A stretch of DNA of 27,271 nt from an uncultured Muribaculaceae bacterium (lineage in GTDB: Bacteria > Bacteroidota > Bacteroidia > Bacteroidales > Muribaculaceae). Within the stretch, counting starts at the first letter, position 1; every line of letters begins with the position of its first letter. Below the pieces are notes generated by a model. It saw only the letters and a list, made by a program, of their open reading frames with translations. It ran no database searches and was not told the origin of the DNA. Positions 17,402-23,964 of this stretch are shown here, piece by piece. The DNA is taken from the NCBI GenBank assembly GCA_910589055.1, contig CAJURN010000029.1, positions 1 to 27,271 on the forward strand, in the 5' to 3' direction. The translations under genes and the position numbers were made by a program.

Positions 17402-18196
17402 ATGCGCCAATATCTTGAACTTCTCAACCACATCCTTGAAAACGGTACCGACAAGAGCGACCGTACAGGCACAGGAACACGCTCCGTGTTCGGCTACCAG
17501 ATGCGCTTCGACCTTTCGGAAGGATTCCCCCTGCTTACGACAAAAAAACTTCATCTGAAGTCGATCATACACGAGTTGCTGTGGTTTCTCCGTGGTGACA
17601 CAAACGTGAAATACCTTCAGGAAAACGGGGTGAGAATTTGGAATGAATGGGCCGATGAGAACGGCGACCTCGGCCATATCTACGGCTACCAGTGGCGTTC
17701 GTGGCCCGACTACAACGGCGGCTTCATCGACCAGATTTCCGAAGCTGTTGACCAGATACGCAACAATCCCGATTCGCGACGCATTATAGTAAGCGCTTGG
17801 AATGTTGCTGACATCCCCAACATGAATCTGCCGCCTTGTCATGCGTTTTTCCAGTTCTATGTGGCCGACGGACGTCTGAGCCTGCAGCTCTACCAGCGCA
17901 GTGCCGACTCTTTCCTCGGCGTGCCTTTCAACATCGCATCCTATGCGCTGCTTCTGATGATGGTGGCACAGGTCACCGGATTACAGGCCGGAGACTTCGT
18001 CCACACCCTCGGCGATGCCCACATCTACCTCAACCACCTCGATCAGGCGCGTCTACAGCTCACACGTGATCCCAGACCGCTCCCTCGGATGGTGATAAAT
18101 CCCGATGTAAAAGATATTTTCAGCTTCACCTACGACGATTTCCGTCTGGAAGGCTACGACCCTCATCCGCATATCAAGGCGGAAGTTTCCGTTTAA
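17402..18196 (+). CDS. thyA: Thymidylate synthase
   Basis: 264 residues, the same length as the E. coli enzyme. It methylates dUMP to dTMP using methylenetetrahydrofolate. The catalytic Cys146 is in NLPPCHAFFQFYV, at the same number as in E. coli. Arg21 (SDRTGTGTRS) and Arg126-Arg127 (DSRRIIVSAWN), which bind the dUMP phosphate, are present. So are YQRSADSFLGVPFNIASYALL and the C-terminal folate-closing end. The ATG is 1 nt after the stop of the Fe-S protein gene. The usual partner folA (dihydrofolate reductase) is not next to it; a radical SAM gene follows after 3 nt. Confidence 0.98.
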   Translation: MRQYLELLNHILENGTDKSDRTGTGTRSVFGYQMRFDLSEGFPLLTTKKLHLKSIIHELLWFLRGDTNVKYLQENGVRIWNEWADENGDLGHIYGYQWRSWPDYNGGFIDQISEAVDQIRNNPDSRRIIVSAWNVADIPNMNLPPCHAFFQFYVADGRLSLQLYQRSADSFLGVPFNIASYALLLMMVAQVTGLQAGDFVHTLGDAHIYLNHLDQARLQLTRDPRPLPRMVINPDVKDIFSFTYDDFRLEGYDPHPHIKAEVSV

Positions 18197-18199
18197 ATC

Positions 18200-18982
18200 A
18201 TGCAGACAGTTCTTTTTCACGAAACGATTTTCGGCCCCATACATTCGCGCCGTCTCGGCACATCTTTAGGGGTCAACCTAAGCCCGGTCGACGGCAAAAT
18301 ATGTTCATTCGACTGCCTTTATTGCGAGGCGGGTTACAATGCGCAGGGTCCGGGTAAGTCCGGGCTTCCGCCACGTGACCGCGTGGCACGGCTTCTGGAG
18401 GAAAAACTACGCGCAATGCACGCGGCCGGTGACCGTCTCGACGTAATCACATTTTCGGGAAACGGCGAACCTACGCTACATCCGGACTTTGCCGGAGTGA
18501 TTGACGACACGATTGCCCTGCGCGACAAGTATTTTCCCGAAGTCAAGATAAGCGTTCTGTGCAACTCCACGCAGTTGCACCGCCCCGACGTGTGCGAGGC
18601 TCTGAAGCGCGTCGACAACAACATCCTCAAACTCGACAGCGCCATCGAATCCACAATGCGCATGATGGACCGCCCCGGCTCTACGGCTTTCACCGTCGAC
18701 AAGGTGATTTCACAGCTCGAAGGATTCGAGCAGCAGGCTATCGTGCAGACGATGCTCACCCGCGGCACACACGATGGCGTGACAGTGGATAACACTACCG
18801 ATGCCGAAATCGACGCGCTCATCGAAGCCTACCGCCGCATCAATCCGCGCGAGATAATGCTCTACACCATCGACCGTCCTACTCCTGAACGCACTCTCAC
18901 CCGCGTACCCGTGGAAGAGCTCCGTGCCGCCGCCACCCGCATCACCTCCGCCACCGGCATCCCGGTCCAAGTCAGCGGATAA
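18200..18982 (+). CDS. Radical SAM protein of the COG0731-like family
   Basis: 260 residues, short for the superfamily. The [4Fe-4S]-SAM motif CxxxCxxC is at Cys35, Cys39 and Cys42 (CSFDCLYCEAG). It is preceded by FGPIHSRRLGTSLGVNLSP, which is typical of small proteins annotated as Fe-S oxidoreductases related to wyosine-type tRNA enzymes (COG0731). A glycine-rich strand FSGNGEPTLHPDF (about 91-103) is the usual GGEP-type SAM-binding motif in variant form. The substrate is unknown. It is the last gene of the operon, 3 nt after thyA. A tRNA-modification or activase role is inference only. Confidence 0.82.
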   Translation: MQTVLFHETIFGPIHSRRLGTSLGVNLSPVDGKICSFDCLYCEAGYNAQGPGKSGLPPRDRVARLLEEKLRAMHAAGDRLDVITFSGNGEPTLHPDFAGVIDDTIALRDKYFPEVKISVLCNSTQLHRPDVCEALKRVDNNILKLDSAIESTMRMMDRPGSTAFTVDKVISQLEGFEQQAIVQTMLTRGTHDGVTVDNTTDAEIDALIEAYRRINPREIMLYTIDRPTPERTLTRVPVEELRAAATRITSATGIPVQVSG

Positions 18983-18988
18983 TATAGT

Positions 18989-19064
18989 AATAGGTCTAAT
19001 AAGACTAATAAGACTAATAAGACTTATAAGTCCCATTAGACCCATCAGACCTATTAGACCTATT
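18989..19064. repeat. Palindromic array of eight 9-nt repeats
   Basis: Eight 9-nt units (18990-19061) have a consensus close to AT(A/T)AGAC(C/T)(A/T). The first four read mostly ATAAGACTA and the last four ATTAGACCT. The whole array is an inverted repeat around 19026/19027: the outer 12 nt (18989-19000 and 19053-19064) and the central 12 nt (19021-19032, GACTTATAAGTC) are perfect, and 30 of 38 arm positions match. Six of the eight mismatches become G-U pairs in RNA read from the minus strand, so 36 of 38 could pair there. It starts 7 nt after the radical SAM stop. Confidence 0.9.
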
Positions 19065-19071
19065 AAAATTC

Positions 19072-19102
19072 AAAGGCCGCATCCTTCGTGGGTGCGGCCT
19101 TT
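19072..19102. terminator. Hairpin between convergent genes, probable bidirectional terminator
   Basis: A 13-bp stem with one G-T wobble (19072-19084 with 19090-19102) and a 5-nt loop. T-rich DNA follows on the minus-strand side (TTTGAATTTTAA); the plus side has only TTT within the stem. It lies 22 nt after the stop of the minus-strand lipoprotein gene and serves that gene best. Confidence 0.72.
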
Positions 19103-19123
19103 GGCGTCTATGGAGTTGGGGAT

Positions 19124-21721
19124 TTATTTAGCCTGTGCGATGGAAATGCTTGTGAAGCGAACCTGTCCGCGGGCGCCTGAACCATCGGTACCCAGTGTGG
19201 CGTCATGACCTACGGTGAAGGTAACGCTGGTTGCGTCGCCCACCCATGTGAAAGATGTGTCACCGGCTGCCTGAGCGGGAGAGATTTCTCCTGTGCTGGG
19301 AGTCATGGTTGTGTAACGACCTCCGGCATCGGAAGCAAGGGTGAAAGTGATCTTAGCCATGCGGCCGCCGGAAATTTCGATAGTGTTATCGGCATAAAGG
19401 CGGATAGCCGATGTTCCGGCGTGGGCTGCGGGATTTGTCGAGCCGGCAGCTTTGTCGATTACAAAAGTGTAGCCGTCGACCACTGTCGAGCCGGGAACAT
19501 TGGTGATGGAGGTGGCTGCGATTGTGGTTTCGTCACCTGCGGGAGCCGGGGGTGTAACCGTGCCTGAACCGCTGCCCGAACCACTGCCTGAGCCAGCGGT
19601 GTAGCTGATTACCTTGCCCCCCTGGGTCATTTCGGGGGTGTTGCCCATGTAGTTGACGAGCTGGCCGTAGAGAACCACTTCGCCTCCTACTGCAATCTGG
19701 TCGGCGGAAGTGAATTTCTCACCGTCGAGCCACATTGTGCGGAAGATGTAGAGAGTAGTCGCGTCGGAAGCGTTGTCGCCAATCCAGAAAGTTGCGTTGC
19801 CGTAAGTGCTTGTGTCAACTTCCTTGATTTTTGTAATCACGCCCTTGACGTACACTGCATCCTCGCCGATTGTTCCGGCATTGATGAGCTCGAGAGCCTT
19901 TGCCACGTTGTAGGGGCTTGCAGCGGTGCCGTCGCCGGCGGGAGTGGTTACAACGGGATCGTCGGGAGTTGTGCTGCCGCCTGCGCCGCCGTTGATGTCA
20001 AGCTGGGTGAAGCGGATCTGACCCTTCTGGTCGCTTTCAGTACCGAGGGTTGCGATTTCGTCAACAGTGAAGGTAACTTCGGATGCCGAACCTACCCAGG
20101 TGAATGACTTGTCGCCAACTGCCTGTGCGGGGCTGATGGAGCCGGTCGAGCAAGATACTGTTGTGTAGCGGTAGCCTGCGTCGGAAGACAGTGTGAATGT
20201 GATTGAAGTCATGCCGGCGCCGGCAACGGTGATAGTGTTGCCGTTGTAGAGACGCACAGCCGATGTATTCGCGTGGAGGGCGGGAGTTGTGAAACCACCG
20301 GCCTTGTCGATAGTCACTTCGTAGCCGTCGATAGAGGTTGTTCCGGGCACGGTGAGCGAGGTTGCCATGATGGTGGCGGGCTGGCCGGGCTGTACGGGTT
20401 TGTCGGGAACTTCAACTCCTTCGATTTCAAATTCGTCCTTGGTACCCTTGTTGCCGGTGATGCCGTAGGTGTCCATGTAGAGGGCGAAAGTACCTTTTAC
20501 CTTGATTTTCTTGCCAAGGTTGTCGGGGTTGTCGCGGAGGTTACCAACTTCGCGGAACGAAGATTCAGAGGGCAGAGCCACTACGAGGCACTGGGAAATA
20601 TCCTTCACGTCGGGATCGTTGGCGATAACGAGGGTGTTAGCCATTGTTGTGGGAGCGGTCCATTCGATGTCGGAGCTTGATGTGATTGATTCCACACCAC
20701 CTGCAACTGCACCTACGATGTAGCCTTCAACCCAGCCTTCAGCGGCACGGTTGGCTGCTTCAAGGTCGATTACCTCAAGTACGTTGTAGGGATTGTTTTC
20801 GTTGCCGGGACGGTTGGCGGGGTCAGTGAAGCCGATGCAGCCGTCGATGTCGATGAGAGTAAGCTGCCAAACTCCGTTGGAAGCAGACGACTGGTAGTAG
20901 TCGCACATCGCAACGATGTCGCCCACACCTGCGGGGAGAACGTTGTTCCAGAATGTGGAGTAGCCGGAAGTACGGATTGCCACAGAGTCGTTGACCGAGC
21001 CGTTCTCGTCGTGGATACCCTGGCTTACACCGCTTGAGTGGTAGTAAGCGAAAGTAGCCTCGCCTGCGTGGTTGAACTCGACGTTGCGGATACGCACAAT
21101 CTGGCTCTGATACTTACGCATGAGCTCGGGGGTGACGGTGCTCTTCAGCTCGGCCACGGAAGCGATTTCGATTGTGTCGATTTTGGCAATGTCGGGCATG
21201 CCGTTGAGTTCGCGGTGCATGTCGAAGATTTCCGACGACATGAACGAAACCTGCTTTTCGCCGTTGGTCTCGTCTTCCCAGCCGAACTGCATTGTTCCGG
21301 CATATTTGCCGATGAACATACCGGTTGCGTCCAGCACGATTTCCTGGCCGCGGCGGTAGCTCAGATAGAGGTTATAGGAGTTGATGCTGAGCTTGATCGA
21401 ACCGGTGGCATCCTGAAGATAGAGGCTCTTGAAGATGTTGCCGGGTTCGTCGGAAGAGGTAACCACGCCCTTGATGTAGACGTGTTTTCCGGCATCGGCT
21501 TCGTCGCCGGTGATTTCGCTGAGGTCGCCCACGGTTTCGGCATAGTTATATGCATCCTGCCAGAAAGCCTCCTTGAGCTGCATGATTGTTACATTGGCCT
21601 CGTTGGCGGCTTCCGGCACCTGAATTGCCGGTGCGTCAAAATCGTCCTGGCACGAGGTCAGTCCGAAAGATGCCAGCGCCAGCGCCGACAGTCCGAGCAT
21701 GTATGACTTTATTCTTTTCAT
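19124..21721 (-). CDS. Large lipoprotein: DUF5689-type N-terminus, OB-fold-like (DUF6359-type) domain and two related beta modules
   Basis: 865 residues from the ATG at 21721; an ATG five codons upstream (21736) gives a poorer signal peptide. The lipobox LTSC places the lipidated Cys at about residue 24 (LGLSALALASFGLTSCQDDFD), so an outer-membrane lipoprotein is inferred. Residues about 35-295 resemble DUF5689 (NVTIMQLKEAF...VYIKGVVTSSDEPGNIFKSLYLQDATGSIKL...MFIGKYAGTMQFG). A DGTAASPYNVAKALELINAG...VYVKGVITKI segment at about 600-710 resembles the OB-fold DUF6359 type; a related segment lies at about 310-440. Two homologous modules of about 130 residues (about 450-585 and 735-865) share RYTT...TG(S/E)ISPAQA.GD.SFTWVG. 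A Gly/Ser linker (GSGSGSGSGSGT) precedes the last module. Third gene of the receptor operon; ligand unknown. Confidence 0.75.
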   Translation of the reverse strand: MKRIKSYMLGLSALALASFGLTSCQDDFDAPAIQVPEAANEANVTIMQLKEAFWQDAYNYAETVGDLSEITGDEADAGKHVYIKGVVTSSDEPGNIFKSLYLQDATGSIKLSINSYNLYLSYRRGQEIVLDATGMFIGKYAGTMQFGWEDETNGEKQVSFMSSEIFDMHRELNGMPDIAKIDTIEIASVAELKSTVTPELMRKYQSQIVRIRNVEFNHAGEATFAYYHSSGVSQGIHDENGSVNDSVAIRTSGYSTFWNNVLPAGVGDIVAMCDYYQSSASNGVWQLTLIDIDGCIGFTDPANRPGNENNPYNVLEVIDLEAANRAAEGWVEGYIVGAVAGGVESITSSSDIEWTAPTTMANTLVIANDPDVKDISQCLVVALPSESSFREVGNLRDNPDNLGKKIKVKGTFALYMDTYGITGNKGTKDEFEIEGVEVPDKPVQPGQPATIMATSLTVPGTTSIDGYEVTIDKAGGFTTPALHANTSAVRLYNGNTITVAGAGMTSITFTLSSDAGYRYTTVSCSTGSISPAQAVGDKSFTWVGSASEVTFTVDEIATLGTESDQKGQIRFTQLDINGGAGGSTTPDDPVVTTPAGDGTAASPYNVAKALELINAGTIGEDAVYVKGVITKIKEVDTSTYGNATFWIGDNASDATTLYIFRTMWLDGEKFTSADQIAVGGEVVLYGQLVNYMGNTPEMTQGGKVISYTAGSGSGSGSGSGTVTPPAPAGDETTIAATSITNVPGSTVVDGYTFVIDKAAGSTNPAAHAGTSAIRLYADNTIEISGGRMAKITFTLASDAGGRYTTMTPSTGEISPAQAAGDTSFTWVGDATSVTFTVGHDATLGTDGSGARGQVRFTSISIAQAK

Positions 21722-21795
21722 ATTTAATTTAAGCATAAAGAAGATTAATCGAGGAGAGAGGTGAAAAGGATTTTATTTGTCGCGATGCCGGCGGA

Positions 21796-23931
21796 TTATT
21801 TTGTGCCGGAAACGGTGATGTTCTTGATTTCCCATGTACCGGCCACATCAGCGGTGGATTTGTAGCGGAAGCCGAACTGGATTTTCTTGCCTGCGTAAGC
21901 GTCGAGGCTCACGGCACCGTTGGGATTGTAGGTCCAGGAGAACGATGCGGGAGCTGTGGGCTGGCCCAGGGAAGTCCAGTCGGATGCACCTTCCTCGCGG
22001 ACTACGAGTTCGGAGTATCCTCCGGCTACGTAGTCGGCAACGGAAATCATTTCGTTGTTGAGCTTGTACATGTTGTAAGCAGCTTCGAAGTCGAGGCTTG
22101 CTCCGGTGTAGCCGTTGAGGTCGACTACGGGGGAGATTGCCACGCCCACTGCGGCATTTGCCTGGCTGTTGAGGAAGCCCGAGCCTACGAGACCGTAGGT
22201 GTTGGATTTCCAGACGGCGATGTCAGAGGGGTTGTCGAATGTGAAGTCGGCTCCGAGGGCGGAGGTGTACACTGTTTCGCCCGAGGGAGTGGGAGTGACA
22301 TTGCCGCCACCGACGGGCACGCCGTCGAAGTTGGCGCAGTCGGTGCTGCTGTTGAGAAGGAGCTGCCAGTCGGTTCCGTACCAGCTCAGGATGGCGGTCA
22401 CGTCACCTGTTCCGACGGGGAGAAGGTTGGATTTGAAACTTGCGTAAGCGCTTGTGCGTACTACTACGCTGTTTCCTGCTGCATCGAGGAGGTCGCGGCT
22501 TGTGGCTGCGCTGCCTTCAACGAAGGGCTGTCCTGCCTGCTGGAAGTGTACGCCCTTGAGGATGATGAGCTGGCTCTGCCACTTCTGGATGCCTTCGGTG
22601 GAAGCCTTGGCGGCGATGAGTTCGGGGATAGTCACTTCCACGGGAACAACGCCCTTGGGATTGGCTTCGCCTTCAAGTTCGGAGTGGGTGCGGAATTCGC
22701 CGAGTTCCATGAATGTCATGGAAGGAGCGCCGTTGTAGGTGCTTTCCTCGCCAATCTGCATCAGGCCGTTGTAGCCGCCGATCTTGAGGTCGGAAACATT
22801 GACGCGTACCTTCTGGCCGTAGGGGAAAATCTTGTAGATGGCCGAAGAGTTGAGGGCGATTGTCAGGGCTGCGGTCTCGTCGCGGAGCACGAGGTTCTTG
22901 TAGACGTTGCCGCTCTGGTCGTCGCTCACTACCACGCCTTCGATGATGGCGGGAGTGTCGCCCTCGAGGTTTTCGATCACGTTGACATAGTTACGGTCGG
23001 TGCTCCAGTATTTTTCCTTGAGCTGGAGGATTGTCATGTTGGGTTCGGGCAGCGGTTCGGGCTCGGCAACGGGTTCGAATCCGGCGAGGTATGCGGGAGA
23101 TACGAGAAGGAGCTGCCAGTCAGTGCCGTAGTAGCTGAGGATTGCGGTCACGGAACCTGTTCCGCCGGGGAGGATGTCGCCGGAGAAGTCGCAGCGTCCG
23201 CTGTTGCGGAGGTAGATGCGCTGCTTGTTGCTGTCGACGATGTAGCGGTTGGTGGTGGTTGTTCCGTCAGCGAAGGGCATACCTGCCTCAACGAAACTTA
23301 CGTCTTCGATGGTGATGAGACGGCTCTGCCAGTACATCAGGCCTTCGGCCGAGGTCTTGGCGGCATTGAGTTCCTCGATAGTCACTACTGTGGGAGGAAT
23401 TGCTTTGCTGTCGGGCAGACCGTTTGCCTGCATGTGAGCCACGAGGGCTTCCTCGGTCATACGTGTGGTTTCGGAGCCGGTGGCATTGGAAGCGCCGATC
23501 TGCATCAGGCCGCGGTACTTGCCGATTGCGAGGCCTGTGACGTCGATCAGGGCTTCCTGGCCCATCGCATATTTCTGATAGAGCTTTGTGGCGGCGGTGG
23601 AAACGGTGATTGCACCGGTCTCGTCCTCGATCACGATGCTCTGGTAGATGTTGCCGGGAAGGTCGGATGTTGTCACACGGCCTTTCACAATCACATGCTT
23701 CGATGCGTCAAGGAGTTTTCCTGTTACTTCATTGAGATTGCCTACGATTTTAGCGTAGCTTTCGCTTCCGGCATCCCAGTAGGCGGCCTTGAGGTCGGCG
23801 ATGGTGGTGTTGGCCTCCAGGTCGGAAACGGGGCTGTACACCGGCGGCTGCTCATAGTCGTCGGAGCAGGAGCTCAGCATTGACGACATTCCCAGTGCGA
23901 TTGCCGCGAGATATGATAGTGCTTTTTTCAT
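21796..23931 (-). CDS. Lipoprotein with two tandem DUF5689-type domains and a C-terminal jelly-roll domain
   Basis: 711 residues with a lipoprotein signal (YLAAIALGMSSMLSSC; Cys at about 22) and an acidic SDDYEQ after it, as in surface-exposed Bacteroidota lipoproteins. Two homologous domains lie at about 35-290 and 297-545. Both show TI(A/L)xLKxxYW, a GNxYxx(I/L)V(I/L)xDE strand, IGxYxGLMQIG and, near the end, G(T)GxVTAILSYYGTDWQLLL. The repetition is visible in the DNA too (22357-22415 and 23106-23164 are closely alike). The last 150 residues form a beta-rich domain (FTFDNPSDIAVWKSNTYG...LDFEAAYNMYKL...KKIQFGFRYKSTADVAGTWEIKNITVSG), like the choice-of-anchor J type. It lies 33 nt after the receptor gene and 74 nt before the next lipoprotein gene. 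Function unknown. Confidence 0.78.
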   Translation of the reverse strand: MKKALSYLAAIALGMSSMLSSCSDDYEQPPVYSPVSDLEANTTIADLKAAYWDAGSESYAKIVGNLNEVTGKLLDASKHVIVKGRVTTSDLPGNIYQSIVIEDETGAITVSTAATKLYQKYAMGQEALIDVTGLAIGKYRGLMQIGASNATGSETTRMTEEALVAHMQANGLPDSKAIPPTVVTIEELNAAKTSAEGLMYWQSRLITIEDVSFVEAGMPFADGTTTTNRYIVDSNKQRIYLRNSGRCDFSGDILPGGTGSVTAILSYYGTDWQLLLVSPAYLAGFEPVAEPEPLPEPNMTILQLKEKYWSTDRNYVNVIENLEGDTPAIIEGVVVSDDQSGNVYKNLVLRDETAALTIALNSSAIYKIFPYGQKVRVNVSDLKIGGYNGLMQIGEESTYNGAPSMTFMELGEFRTHSELEGEANPKGVVPVEVTIPELIAAKASTEGIQKWQSQLIILKGVHFQQAGQPFVEGSAATSRDLLDAAGNSVVVRTSAYASFKSNLLPVGTGDVTAILSWYGTDWQLLLNSSTDCANFDGVPVGGGNVTPTPSGETVYTSALGADFTFDNPSDIAVWKSNTYGLVGSGFLNSQANAAVGVAISPVVDLNGYTGASLDFEAAYNMYKLNNEMISVADYVAGGYSELVVREEGASDWTSLGQPTAPASFSWTYNPNGAVSLDAYAGKKIQFGFRYKSTADVAGTWEIKNITVSGTK

Positions 23932-23964
23932 TATCTTAAAGTTGAATTCAATTGTACTGATTGC

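Noticed and set aside
18989..19064. CRISPR array
   Set aside because: Units are 9 nt with no spacers, and no cas genes are present.
18924..19208. A short frame running through the 9-nt array and encoding LIR/PIR tripeptide repeats
   Set aside because: The repeat peptide follows simply from the 9-nt period being a multiple of three. The frame overlaps the end of the radical SAM gene and the terminator hairpin.
22546..23883. A 445-codon plus-strand frame antisense to the DUF5689-type lipoprotein gene
   Set aside because: Composition is Val/Gly/His-rich with no motif, while the minus-strand frame has a lipobox and repeated domains. The same applies to long plus-strand frames at 24898-25893, 14943-15902 and 10927-11745.
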